The notes under the pieces: model-generated
What the model saw: only the letters and a program-made list of their open reading frames with translations
Database searches by the model: none
Told to the model about the DNA's origin: nothing
Shown here: positions 22,873 through 33,382 of the stretch, piece by piece
Position numbering within the stretch: the first letter of the stretch is position 1
Layout: each line of letters opens with the position of its first letter
Translations under genes and position numbers: made by a program
From: Apoda limacodes
Taxonomy: Eukaryota > Arthropoda > Insecta > Lepidoptera > Limacodidae
DNA length: 64,000 nucleotides
Direction of reading: 5' to 3'
Assembly: GCA_946406115.1 (NCBI GenBank)
Contig: OX291551.1
Location: 8,060,001-8,124,000 of the forward strand

Positions 22873-23879
22873 TTTTTTCTAAAAAGTTTTTTTGTTTATC
22901 TGATAATACCTGTCAGAATCTTTATTAGCTTCCTTCACTTGTTTCTGTCTTTGTTCTTCCTACCACTCGTCCTGATATTGTTTTTCGGAATATTCTTCGG
23001 TTTTTGATTAGTTTAATACCTACTTAGATCTAATGCGAGTATTTACATTTATATCGATAGTCCAAAAATCGTAAGTATCGATTTCTTCATGCATTATAAA
23101 AATTTGACAGATGTTTCATTAAAAAAATAACGATTTTTACTCAAGTTGTTACGGCAGAGTGAAATTAGTATTAGGATCCTCCAGAGGGAATCGCAAGAGA
23201 TATATCAGATGATGGCAAACATCATTCTTCTGAGTAGGTACTTTTAACAACAACCTGCGATCACAAACGCTCATGACAACCGTGGCGATTATTGAGAAAA
23301 CCCCTTATATGTGTTAAACACCGAACCCACTGCCACTCTCAGGAAGCAGTCCATGATAGCGTTCAAGGTAACGGCGGGAGTGCTAATAATCCTAGCAGAG
23401 ATTCTGGTATATAAAAAAACGAATTGTGGGCCTGGCAACGTGTAACGCAATCATTTTGAGGACTGACAAAAAATTATTGAGTTTAATAAAGAAATAGACG
23501 CCAAATGCTGATAAGAAATGATGGGCGGAAGTAGACTAGATTTGAATTATGCCATGATACCTCATAGAATAACTTACTATTAGTCATACTACTTAAGGGT
23601 TAAAAAAATGCAATCAGTTATTAGCTACTTGTAAATCTTCGATGTATGTTTTTGGTATGTATTTTTACACCCTTTTTTTGTGCATACTGAAAGTGAACGC
23701 CTCTAAGCATCTTAGTCCTTGTCATTAGTGTAATCACCAAGCTAATTAGCGTAATACTTTTAAAGAATCGCAATTGCTTGTGACTTGTTGATGGTGCTTT
23801 ACGACAAAATGATTTGACTCACTAATAATACCTCAGACATAATTTTTATATGAACATTTAAGCTATAACGTAATAACTT
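22873..23879. other. No recognised feature
   Basis: Includes TATCGAT-containing stretches near 23050-23085 but no exon or repeat I can name. Confidence 0.35.
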
Positions 23880-24095
23880 TTGACTCGGTTCAAACACGGG
23901 CTGTGAGAATCGTCGACGATTCAAAAAACACTAGCCGTATCGAACCGTATGTGTGTGTTCTACCGCTTGTATAATGGAATTGTTCTGAGGAATTACCTCA
24001 AAATGAAGCCCATGGCCCCTTTCTACCATCGCATCGCACGCCATCGGCAGGGAATTCATCTTCATAATTTGCAATACCTTAGAACCGCGAGGAAA
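23880..24095 (+). pseudogene. Internal fragment of the Jockey/Daphne-like LINE
   Basis: GACTCGGTTCAAACACGGGC, TGTGAGAATCGTCGACGATT and TGTGTGTTCTACCGCTTGTA match 27270-27480 of the nearby intact LINE, with indels that break the frame. It lacks the 3' terminus and poly-A. It sits directly beside a BEL/Pao remnant. Confidence 0.75.
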
Positions 24096-24099
24096 GCCA

Positions 24100-24640
24100 T
24101 CTGAGCCGGGGAAGAGTCAAAGGCTGCGACCATGCCTCCAGAGAAGAGGTGGCATATTCATCTCTTTGACCAGGACAAGATCACCCACTTTTGGGGGTTT
24201 AGTCTTATCCGATCAACGCACTCGCTGCTGCAAGAGATGAAGATACTTTAGAGAAAACTTTTTCAAAAGCTCTGAGACATCTGCTGCAGCAGTTCAAACC
24301 GTGTCAAGCGGTTGAGTGACCAGGAGTAAACAACTCCAAATCATTCGGGTCCGGAGAAATCGGACAGAGGGGCCTCAAGTTGAGCACTGCCTCAATTTTA
24401 CAGAAGACTGAAGAAAGCTCCTCGAAGGTGAAAACATTTTCGCTGACAACGTTGCAAAGATGTCTTTGCTACCTTCACAACCGCTTCGGAAATTCCGCCC
24501 CAGGAAGGATATGCTGGGGATCGAAAATACACTAAATGCCCTTGCGTCGACTTCTCGTATATACCAATCAGCCCCCTTATAATTGGTGCCGCAATCCGAA
24601 CGAATGATATTTGGCTATACACGGCGGCTAACGAAGCGTA
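24100..24640 (-). pseudogene. BEL/Pao LTR-retrotransposon integrase remnant
   Basis: The minus strand carries the C-terminal integrase region of a BEL/Pao-type LTR retrotransposon in broken frames. First IIRSDCGTNYKGAD (the catalytic D-x-GTNF-GA block), then PAYPSWGGISEAVVKVAKTS (normally P---PH-GG-WE--VK--K), then EELSSVFCKIEAVLNLRPLC and SPDPNDLELFTPGH (the NSRPLTP-type block). After that come LTRFELLQQMSQSF and, in another frame, a VGDLVLVKE-like piece. Several stops and frameshifts occur. No LTRs or other domains are visible nearby, so only this internal stretch survives. Confidence 0.75.
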
Positions 24641-24708
24641 TATTCCTGCCTATCTTACTCATATGTAAGAGTAAATAATTCATTAATATCTGTATACTAA
24701 ATAAATAA

Positions 24709-27700
24709 TCATATGACAAAAGTATATTACACAGAAAAAAGAAAAGAGTTTTGACAGCGGTTACTCCATCCACATATAATGTAGATTTTTGCAACATAAG
24801 GGGTATTCACGCAAATCTTAACGCAGTCCATCACCATCTCGAGACTGCGCAGCCAACCATTCTTTTTCTAACGGAGACGCAGATATCCTGCCCGGCCGAC
24901 ACATCATACCTTCGTTATCCCGGCTACAAACTCGAGCACAATTTTTTGAGTCGTGCCGGTGTATGTATGTTCGTCCGGGAGGATATCTGCTGTCGCCGAC
25001 TTCATAGCCTTGAAGACAGGGACCTGTCGATATTGTGGGTGCGCGTAGATCATGGGGGCCACACTCGTATCTATGCGTGCCTATACAGGTCTCATAGCGG
25101 TGACACGGACGTAACTCGACTCTTCACGCACCTGAGTTTGACGACTGACAAAGTTCTAGAGCAATATCCTACAGCAGAAGTAGTTATTTTGGGAGACTTT
25201 AACGCCCACCATCGTGAGTGGCTCAGTTCTCGAACCAATAACTATGCAGGGATATCTGCTCATGAATTTGCTCTGACCTATGGATTCTCTCAGCTGGTAC
25301 TTTCTCCAACGAGAATACCAGATATAGAGGACCATACAAGCTCCTTACTGGACCTTCTGCTGACTACACGTCCGGATGGATACTCCGTCTCAGTGGATGC
25401 GCCTCTTGGCTCCTCGGACCACTGTCTTATCCGGACTCGATTGTCATGCACACAACCCGATCCTTCTGGGCCAACTAATTGGCGTCGTGTGTGGCATTAT
25501 AAGTCGGCAGACTGGGATGGATTGCGAGAATTTTATGCATCGTACCCGTGGAGGCAGATCTGCTATAGCTCAGAAGATCCTGACGTCTGCGCAGCCGCAG
25601 TCACTGAGACAATCCTCGCTGGTATGGAATGTTTCATTCCTAACCTGCGAGTAGCTGCCGGCGTCAAAAAACGACCGTGGTTTAATAGGCCTTGCAGAGA
25701 AGCTAAAATTCTTAAGCAAACTGCGTATGAGGCTTGGACCACGGCTCGTAATAATAAGGATCCGAATATTTCTGAGTTAAAACGCAAATTAAATGCTGCC
25801 TCGAGGTTCAGTAAGAAAGCAACTGCCAGAGCAAAATTCCAATTCATCGGCAAAATAGGTGGGCGACTTGCGAGCTATCCTTCTGGGAGTCGTGCTTTCT
25901 GGTCGCTTGCTAAAGCTGCCGAGGGGAACTTCTGCCAGTCGTCATTACCACCACTGCGAAAGACCGATGGTGACTTGGCCCACAGTGCAAAAGAGAAAGC
26001 CGATCTATTGGGCAGTCTCTTTGCCTCTAACTCGAATGTGAACGACGAAGGCGCTGTACCACCTACTATACCGTGGTGCGGTAAGACCATGCCGGAAATC
26101 ACTATAACACAGCGCGAGGTCCGGCGGGCGTTGCTTTCCCTAGACGTTCATAAGTCGAGTGGGCCAGACGGCATACCAGCAGTGGTGCTTAAGCAGTGTG
26201 CTCCTGAGTTATGTCCTGTACTCACGCGCCTCTTCACGCTTTCCTACCACACTAGGCAATTTCCGTCTTCATGGAAGACTGCAAATGTGCACCCGGTGCC
26301 CAAAAAGGGCGATAGATCAGATCCATCGAATTACAGGCCTATCGCTATAACCTCTCTCCTCTCCAAGGTGATGGAGCGTGTGATCAACACACAGCTTTTG
26401 AGATACCTAGAAAAACACGACCTGATCAGTGACCGTCAATATGGCTTTCGCCACGGTCGCTCAACTGGTGACCTTCTAGTGTATCTCACACACCGATGGG
26501 CACTAGCCATTGAGAGTCAGGGGGAGGCATTGGCATGTAGCCTAGACATAGCGAAGGCGTTCGATCGGGTCTGGCACCGGGGTCTTCTATCGAAGTTGCC
26601 TTCTTACGGAGTGCCCGAGGGTTTGTGCAAATGGGTGGCTAGCTTTTTGTCCGGCAGAAGCATACGAGCCGTAGTTGACGGTAGTTGCTCTGATAGCATG
26701 GACATTAATGCTGGTGTCCCGCAAGGCTCTGTGCTGTCTCCTACGCTGTTTCTACTGCACATCAATGATATGTTGGACATCAACAACATACATTGCTATG
26801 CAGATGACAGTACTGGAGACGCTTATTACACGGGCCGTGCAAGCATCCCACGTTCCGTTGTGGAGGAAAAGCGTGAAGAACTTGTGTCTCAAATCGAGAT
26901 CGGTCTGTCCAAGGTCTCTGACTGGGGGCGGGAAAACTTGGTCCGATTCAACCCTTCAAAGACACAAGTCTGCGCGTTCACCGCTAAGAAAACCCCATTC
27001 ACTGTAGTCCCACAATTCCAGAACACTCCCCTCTCCATCTCCAAGAGCATTGGGATCCTTGGCGTTGACATCTCCAGCGATGTTCAGTTCCGAGATCATT
27101 TGCTAGGCAAGGTAAAGCTGGCGTCCAAAAAACTTGGTGTACTCAACAGAGCGAAGCAGTACTTCACGTCGGGGCAAAGGTTGCTACTTTACAAGTCGCA
27201 AGTCCGGCCCCATATGGAGTACTGCTGCCATCTCTGGGCGGGTGCACCCGGATACCAGCTTGGCCCTTTTGACTCGGTTCAACGACGGGCTGTGAGAATT
27301 GTCGACGATCCCAAACTCACTTGCGGTATCGAACCCTTAAGTCTGAGGAGAGACTTTGCCTCCCTGTGTGTGTTCTACCGCTTGTACAATGGATTGTGTT
27401 CTGAGGAATTGTTCGAAATGATGCCCACGGCTACTTTCTACCATCGCACCGCTCGCCATCGACAGGGAATTCATTCTCACACTTTGGAACCAAAATGGTC
27501 GCGAACAGTGCGGTTTCAGAGAAACTTCCTCCCGCGAACCCTTGGGTTGTGGAATGAGCTCCCTGCCAAGGTTTTCTCTAAGGACTACAGTATGGGGTTC
27601 TTCAAAAAAGAAGTTATTAGATTTCTGAAGGGTCGGCAACGCGCGAGTGATGCCCCTGGTGTTGCAAGCGTCCATAGGCTACGGTGACCGCTTACCATCA

Positions 27701-27736
27701 GGCGGACCGTAGGCTTGTTTGCCACCTTAGTGGTAT

Positions 27737-27763
<27 letters not shown>
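24709..27763 (+). mobile_element. Nearly complete Jockey/Daphne-like LINE
   Basis: Non-LTR retrotransposon with one uninterrupted endonuclease-reverse transcriptase frame (24751-27687), a short 3' untranslated region with GTCCATAGGCTACGGTGACC and CCATCAGGCGGACCGTAGGC, and a pure poly-A tail at about 27728-27763. The frame is open back to a TAA at 24706-24708 without an ATG, so the 5' end is probably truncated near the start of the endonuclease frame and any ORF1 is gone. I could not identify convincing target-site duplications. The intact frame and clean A-tail mark it as the youngest LINE copy here. Confidence 0.9.
24751..27687 (+). CDS. LINE endonuclease / reverse transcriptase, 978 codons
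   Basis: This protein would copy LINE RNA into the genome by target-primed reverse transcription. N-terminal apurinic-type endonuclease: LTETQ at about residue 40, LGDFNAHHREW at about 147, SSDHC at 221-225. Reverse transcriptase: KSSGPDGIP at about 470, DPSNYRPIAITS near 523, LDIAKAFDRVWH at 598, GVPQGSVLSPTLF at 655, and catalytic CYADDS at 682-687. The C-terminal part includes PHMEYCCHLWAG and ARHRQGIHSH. All catalytic motifs look intact and there are no internal stops. The listed start is a TTG and is only the frame limit; the true start was upstream and is lost. The SSDHC and YADDSTGD style suggest the Jockey superfamily, perhaps Daphne; the clade needs a tree. Confidence 0.9.
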   Translation: MTAVTPSTYNVDFCNIRGIHANLNAVHHHLETAQPTILFLTETQISCPADTSYLRYPGYKLEHNFLSRAGVCMFVREDICCRRLHSLEDRDLSILWVRVDHGGHTRIYACLYRSHSGDTDVTRLFTHLSLTTDKVLEQYPTAEVVILGDFNAHHREWLSSRTNNYAGISAHEFALTYGFSQLVLSPTRIPDIEDHTSSLLDLLLTTRPDGYSVSVDAPLGSSDHCLIRTRLSCTQPDPSGPTNWRRVWHYKSADWDGLREFYASYPWRQICYSSEDPDVCAAAVTETILAGMECFIPNLRVAAGVKKRPWFNRPCREAKILKQTAYEAWTTARNNKDPNISELKRKLNAASRFSKKATARAKFQFIGKIGGRLASYPSGSRAFWSLAKAAEGNFCQSSLPPLRKTDGDLAHSAKEKADLLGSLFASNSNVNDEGAVPPTIPWCGKTMPEITITQREVRRALLSLDVHKSSGPDGIPAVVLKQCAPELCPVLTRLFTLSYHTRQFPSSWKTANVHPVPKKGDRSDPSNYRPIAITSLLSKVMERVINTQLLRYLEKHDLISDRQYGFRHGRSTGDLLVYLTHRWALAIESQGEALACSLDIAKAFDRVWHRGLLSKLPSYGVPEGLCKWVASFLSGRSIRAVVDGSCSDSMDINAGVPQGSVLSPTLFLLHINDMLDINNIHCYADDSTGDAYYTGRASIPRSVVEEKREELVSQIEIGLSKVSDWGRENLVRFNPSKTQVCAFTAKKTPFTVVPQFQNTPLSISKSIGILGVDISSDVQFRDHLLGKVKLASKKLGVLNRAKQYFTSGQRLLLYKSQVRPHMEYCCHLWAGAPGYQLGPFDSVQRRAVRIVDDPKLTCGIEPLSLRRDFASLCVFYRLYNGLCSEELFEMMPTATFYHRTARHRQGIHSHTLEPKWSRTVRFQRNFLPRTLGLWNELPAKVFSKDYSMGFFKKEVIRFLKGRQRASDAPGVASVHRLR

Positions 27764-27767
<4 letters not shown>

Positions 27768-27769
<2 letters not shown>

Positions 27770-27905
27770 ATATCAAAATCAAAATCTTTTTATTAAAATG
27801 GGTTACTAAGAACACTTTCGAATCGTCAAGTAAATTAACTACAACTAGCTTTACAAACAAATTACAATACTGTTTTATTGCGTGCGTCGGTAATCTTTGT
27901 AAAAT
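27768..27905 (-). repeat. 3' end fragment of a CR1/Zenon-like LINE
   Basis: ATCAAAATCAAAATC is the complement of a short LINE tail repeat, followed by GGGTTACTAAGAACACTTTC and GAATCGTCAAGTAAATTAAC. The same ACACTTTCGAATCGT phrase occurs at 38890 in the minus-strand LINE at 38.8-39.5 kb. It directly abuts the poly-A of the intact LINE, so that LINE may have inserted into it. Confidence 0.5.
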
Positions 27906-27974
27906 CACAAACTAATAAATACATGTTTTGTATTGAAACATTAAATAAACAAGATTTACAATGTAATTTTTTTA

Positions 27975-28780
27975 TTTTATTTAACAACTTTATTGCACAC
28001 TTGTACAAATGGTGAACTTAATGCCAAAGGGGATTTTCTGCCAGTCAACCATGGATAAAAATAAAAACAAATGGTGGTGCAACATTGGAAAGGTCAATTT
28101 ATGAAATACAATAAAATTATATAATAAACAATTAACATAAATACATATAAGTATAAATTTACACACATATACATATATATACTTATATAGATGTATAATA
28201 TAAATACAAAGACAAATAAATATGCAAACAAAAATTATTACATACATTAAATTACTTATAGAATTGTTACACAAATTATCAATAATATACATATTGCAAA
28301 ACGATACCAATAATAACCAAGACAGCACAGCAATTCATATTTCGCTATAATGTTTTCGGACTAAACTTTTTAATACGTTTTTGTTAGGAGCCTTTTTAGT
28401 GTCGTCAGGAAGCGAGTTCCAAAGATGTACAGCCTGGAGAGTAAATGAATTTGAAAGGTAATTAGTACGATGACGAGGGACTTTTAAGCGTAAGTTGCTA
28501 GACGAGCGGAGGTTAATTTTATGTGAATCGCTCAAGTATTGAAATTTACACTTTAAATATGAAGGAGTACGTGGATCGCATAATATGGAAAACAGAGGGC
28601 ATAGTAGTCGATGTTCAATAGGTAGCCACTTTAGCTGTAGACGGTGATGAGTAACGTGGTCGTACTTGCGTAAGCCAAAAACGAAGCGGATGCAGTTATT
28701 TTGAAGGCGACCCAATTTTTGCAAAAGTTCCTGAGAGATGTCGGAATAACAAACGTCAGCATAGTAGATACGTTAAAAGT
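27975..28780 (-). pseudogene. 3' part of another non-LTR retrotransposon
   Basis: The minus-strand frame 28724-28335 (129 codons) reads LGRLQNNCIRFVFGLRKYDH, then LQLKWLPIEHRLL, and ends LWNSLPDDTKKAPNKNVLKS. These are the thumb/C-terminal blocks of CR1/Jockey-type LINEs (LQ-RA-R, L-WLP, LWNSLP). The frame extends upstream to about 28770. The 3' untranslated region has the complement of GGGGATTTTCTGCCAGTCAA, a terminal phrase of this LINE type, and ends about 27975. No catalytic motif is present. Confidence 0.75.
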
Positions 28781-28837
28781 TTACAATTATTCTGTGACGG
28801 GATTTAAAGTAACTCCCGAAAAAATATACATTAATAT

Positions 28838-29281
28838 AACATATAATATTACATAGCAGATATATATATATATATATAATAAGAATACAAAGAAGTTTGC
28901 AAAAGCAGACCAGCCTCCACAGGCGGCACCCGTTCACAAGTATGACACATGAATCATCGCTTCGCTCAACCATGTTTTAGAGAACGTAACGACCCGACAC
29001 ACATGCCACCACCACAGAGACTTTGAGAGAGCATGACACACTCAAGCAACTCCAATAAAACTTCGATTGTACTATATTCATATAACATATAATATTACAC
29101 AGCAGACGTACATATACATATATATATACACATACATACATATTTACATTTTACAAAAATGTAAAAAAATAAATAAATAGGTATTCATAAACATATTAAA
29201 CATAATATAAGATACACATACATGCACATATTCATATATACACATATAGACAAATATTAATACATATATATAAATATACAA

Positions 29282-29310
<29 letters not shown>
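28838..29310. repeat. TA-rich simple repeats
   Basis: A run of TA dinucleotides at 28859-28880, ATACATATAC-type repeats at 29100-29290, and a second TA run at about 29280-29305. Unique sequence between them (28890-29070) shows no gene. Tyrosine/isoleucine-rich minus-strand frames are translations of the simple repeat. Confidence 0.8.
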
Positions 29311-29313
<3 letters not shown>

Positions 29314-30640
29314 AAATAAAACTATACGTAAAAGAACTTATAGGTCCTATCTGATTCAATCCTCGTTTCCAAAGTCAAACCATTCCGATTGTTTAACAAA
29401 CATGCGCAATCAAATCGTACATTAAAAAAAATAAAAAGATAGGTACCTACATACCTTTATCTGGAATTTTTACGGCTTCACGACAACCCGATTAGATAAA
29501 AATGTACCTACAGCGGCAAATAAAAACAAATAGCACGTCAGTTTTAAATACACAAGCAGTATTAATTTCTAAATATAAATACACAAGAATCAGAATACAC
29601 GACTTTTAGTACAATTGAGCGCACTGTCCTCGATTATTTGCATATCAAAATTGTATTGTCTTGTGTATTAGCATTTAGGCATGCGTGATATTGAACCGCG
29701 TATTCGAAATAGTCGAACGCGCGATCGCGCCGTATGCTTTCCCAACACTGCCTGTTGTGTTGTGAGTAGAGAGCTCATACAATAGCAGAGTATTCCCCTT
29801 TCTTATGTAAGGTAATAGGCGATAGTACTAAACCGATGTATTTTTTTTCGTTACATTTCTGATTCTCTTGACTTAGCTATGCTATTTCGTACGTATTGTG
29901 AACTAGAGCAGTAATGGATGGCTTTCTAGTTATTATTGTCTATTTCAGACAGTTACATGAAAGTAACCGTGGAATTTATGATTCAGTAACTACAATGTAT
30001 TAATGTTTAATATGACACGGTTCATATCATATCAATGTCTGTTTTACATGTTAAAGTCACCAGCCATATTGTTAGAAAGAATAACGTTTCGTTGAAAACA
30101 AAGCGCTAGATTTCATAAAATTTGCATTTTTAACACACGAGCAGCATATTTTGCAGTTTTCTCATTAGTTTCAAAAATAAATAAAAAAAAACTATTAGAG
30201 ATGTGTACCGGAGGCAATTTTATCAGAGAATATGCGGAGATTTTATTGAATCACCGAAGATTGTCCGGATAGCCAAAATACTCTAAATAAATACCTATGT
30301 AATATATGATAGAAAGAACACATGCTTTATGAAATAAGAATGAACTATACTAAAAAAAACAGAGACAAAATACACAGATCAGTAGGATAGAAATTAATAG
30401 TTAATTATACTTTTCAACAAAAATAGATTAATAGATTAATAAATATATTTACTACACACAAAATGACACACAAGAAAAGAAGATAATACACACAAACACT
30501 TTAGTTAAAGCTGTTTTTCATTACTCAAGTAAATAAAAAAGATCGGATCAGATCGGCGTATCGCTACCGCGAATAATTTCCTACAGAAATTTTGCTGCTG
30601 CTGTGCAACCAATTAAATAACCGGTAGTTAAGAGAAAAAT
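29311..30640. other. No recognised gene
   Basis: A CpG-containing patch at 29680-29740 (CGAACGCGCGATCGCGCC) stands out from the AT-rich background but has no clear core promoter motif. No exon with convincing splice sites. Confidence 0.4.
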
Positions 30641-30644
30641 CGAT

Positions 30645-30870
30645 AAGGTTCCGGTACTCACACTAATAGGTGATCATAGAGGAAACAAATACTGCGTAAG
30701 AAGAGACGGAACTCCCATACTAGAGATTTAACGACGTTTGTAAGGACGTCTTGCCAACATAAAAAAAAACCTATGCTGCCAACCACACGCGAACAATCTG
30801 TCAACACTAGTGATGCCAGCAAGATTTTTTGTTGATATCGACTTTTTTCATCGATATCGATAATTACAGA
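30645..30870 (-). promoter_or_regulatory. Possible promoter with a DRE (TATCGATA) and a 5' exon donor
   Basis: A perfect palindromic TATCGATA at 30855-30862, next to GATATCGAC at 30834, matches the DNA-replication-related element bound by DREF in insects. On the minus strand about 200 bases downstream, CCTATTAGT is followed by a consensus donor GTGAGTACC near 30655. A short non-coding first exon starting near 30840 is possible. I could not find the matching coding exon further left. It lies just past the 3' end of the gene at 31196-33181. Confidence 0.25.
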
Positions 30871-31009
30871 AACGTAGATATGCATTCAGCCATAATGAAA
30901 TTATAATATTTTGGTAGTGAGGGGAAAATAAAAATAACCACTTCTATACTAAACAGAGTTTATTTGTTTAATCAGTAAGAAAAAAAATAAAAAACACTTT
31001 TAGTATTGG

Positions 31010-31195
31010 TTTATTTACGCGTTAATATTAACAATAATAAGAAACAGATTATTATTTAGTATCTTAACGCAAACATTTATTGTTTCGAAAATAAATAATA
31101 CTGTTAAGGCTCGGTATACTGCTTACAAGCGCCCCCACTAGGTATTTGTTTCGTTTTCTGCTTTTTGCCGTGAGATCCTTTATGTATCAACCTGC
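31010..31195 (-). terminator. 3' untranslated region with AATAAA sites
   Basis: Downstream (leftwards) of the TAA at 31196-31198 the minus strand has AATAAATGTTTGCG near 31085 and GTAAATAAACC near 31015. These are good polyadenylation signals for the three-exon gene. Confidence 0.5.
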
Positions 31196-31314
31196 TTAAA
31201 TATCAACCTTCCCAAACATATTATTTATTATACCAATATTCTCTTTCTCACGTAGGGTTGAAAGATTTGCTATTGGTAACAGACTTGTCGAAGGCTTTCC
31301 AGCAGTAGCAGCAA
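31196..31314 (-). CDS. Exon 3 (terminal) of the 83-residue protein gene
   Basis: Acceptor CATGTTTTTCAG precedes 31314. The exon adds 38 residues and stops at TAA 31198-31196. Codon usage and composition are protein-like (REKENIGIINNMFGK) and do not resemble any transposon protein. Confidence 0.55.
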
Positions 31315-33181
31315 CTGAAAAACATGACAGATATAAATTTAAAATTTTATAACGATATATTTCTGTGCAACTAATTATCCTGTATTCTGATAATTACAAA
31401 AAAATTGTACTAGTCTTTTTGTGTCTCAAATTTTATGTAAATCCGTTCAGATGTTATAACGTGATTGTGTGGCAAACACTTTCACATTACTACATTAACT
31501 AGTTAACTTGGTATTTGCTCTGCTCACAATGTCACCTTTGGCTTAGACCAATCGATTTACAATTGAACAACATACAAAGAAATAAACATACAAACGAATT
31601 AAGAGCCTCTACCTTTTTGAGGGCAATAAAAATTTTAATGCATACCTATAAAAAAGGTAATTATTGAAAAACAAAATACCCGCCTGCTAAAGAACAAAAA
31701 AAAGTCCTGAAATCTAGAATTATATTCAGCAATACTAAATACCTACGTAAACTAACAATAAATATTAATGCAAACATAGCGACTATAACAGTCAGAGCCC
31801 ATTATTAAGAAAACAAGAGTGAGATCACGTAGAAGTTCTAGTGTAGTCAGTTAGATGAACAGGATCAAGTCAGTCTAGGCAAAATGTTAGAACTGATTTT
31901 AACCATGCATTCATGTATTTACATATTAAGAGGCACAATATTAAAAAAAACCTTCGTCATCTCACACAGCAAAAATTTATATATATTTTAAATACTATAA
32001 AAAGTTAGTGGTTCATCAGGCCAGATTTATTTTTTGAGAATTGGTTCAGAAAGAAAATAAGAAATAAAGAAAAGGTGTTTTAAAAGTAACTTGATTCTAT
32101 GGCGAATACTAATAAATGGAGCCCTACATTTTAATTTCTATGCTAATTTCTACATACCATTCATTGACAGTTCACTGAGAATGATTCTGTGTTCTACATT
32201 TGATGTGGCTTGCTGACTTGTTGATGGCTTCAGCTCAGGTCCTAAAATGATTATATGCCTTTTTTATATTGATTTTTATATGACCTTTATTACAGATTCC
32301 ATACAAAGATTCAATCCTTATAAAAACAGAATCAAACGGAACAAATAAGCTTTGGAAAAATCTCTTATTACAAAATACATTGGAACTTGTTTTGCAAATT
32401 CTGAAATTTCTAGTCCTCTTACCACAATACCATAATAAGAAACTAGATTGAATGACATAAGAAAAAAGTTTTGAAAAGGAATTCATGTACGAACAAAGTA
32501 CAAAATCTTAAAAAGTAGAATACCTATAAAATTTTAATAATAATAATAATAATAAATAAAATGATTTATTTACAGGTATTAACCCAGGTTTTACATGATT
32601 TTTAAGTCTAAATTAAATCCAATTAAATCAAACAAATCAAATCAATCAAATTTAATTAAATTATTCCTATACTATAATATATATAGTCACACATGTATTT
32701 ATAATATGCCTATGGCAAAGAACTGTTTATCTGTGCCTATAGTAAAGAACTTATCCGCATGTGTGACAACCATAATAGAACCACCGAAGAATATATCTAT
32801 ATTGTGCATGCGCTGCCTGTAGCTGCGTATGTTTTAGACTAGCTGTTTAACACCATCAACACCAACCTCAAGCAGAATTCATAAAGTTATGACATCACAT
32901 ATGTCTAAGAGATTTTTGCTTGTAAGGAATGACAGTTCTAACACCAGTTATCATTAGTATATTCTCTGGTTGGCATAGCTACACCGAGTGTAGTTAACAC
33001 AAAGATTTCTAACGCAACTCTGTGCAAAAATTCTCCACAGATAGTAAAATTAATTTGAAATACCTAATTAGATAATACTCGGTGGAACAATTTTACATTA
33101 TTATCAGTAACAGTGACAAAAGTTATACCTACCTAATCCAGGGCTGCTTTCAGAAGCTTTGGACGAACGCTTTAAAGTCAT
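31196..33181 (-). CDS. Predicted three-exon gene, 83-residue protein of unknown function
   Basis: Assembled by hand on the minus strand. Exon 1: ATG at 33181 down to 33133, MTLKRSSKASESSPGL, donor GTAGGT. Exon 2: 32241-32158, acceptor ATTTTAG, PELKPSTSQQATSNVEHR then IILSELSMN, donor GTATGT. Exon 3: 31314-31196, acceptor TTTTTCAG, AATAGKPSTSLLPIANLS then a C-terminus IGIINNMFGKVDI and TAA. Both junctions are phase 1 and the frame is open throughout (252 bases including stop). Composition is soluble, serine/threonine-rich and probably disordered, with no membrane segment or signal. AATAAA signals follow the stop. I do not recognise the protein. The start may not be the real one: a THAP-like exon lies 200 bases upstream, and these exons could be its 3' part. 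Confidence 0.55.
32158..32241 (-). CDS. Exon 2 of the 83-residue protein gene
   Basis: 84 bases between acceptor ATAATCATTTTAG and donor ATG|GTATGTAG. Phase 1 on both sides, so skipping it would keep the frame. Confidence 0.6.
33133..33181 (-). CDS. Exon 1 coding part of the 83-residue protein gene
   Basis: Starts at ATG 33181-33179 and ends at donor TTAG|GTAGGTAT. Upstream in another frame an 11-codon ORF starting at an earlier ATG (MLSVHFTRGSE) ends in TGA that overlaps this ATG as ATGA. A stop precedes the ATG in its own frame. Confidence 0.5.
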
Positions 33182-33382
33182 TCAGAACCTCGAGTGAAAT
33201 GCACCGATAGCATGGAGTTCTCACTTTCTAGTCTTCAGAACCCCAATGAAGTTTAAAAAACTTGTTCAATACATTTGAGTGTGTAAGTGAAAAAACAAAT
33301 TGCGCTCGGATACAGGTTCTGAACACACCGCTGGATAGATTTTGAAAGATGTGTGATGTTTAGAACCAAATGTAACTCACCG

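Noticed and set aside
25376..27675. Several 60-112 codon ORFs on both strands
   Set aside because: Shadows of the 978-codon LINE frame.
28773..29359. Tyr/Ile-rich ORFs
   Set aside because: Translations of TA and ATAC simple repeats.
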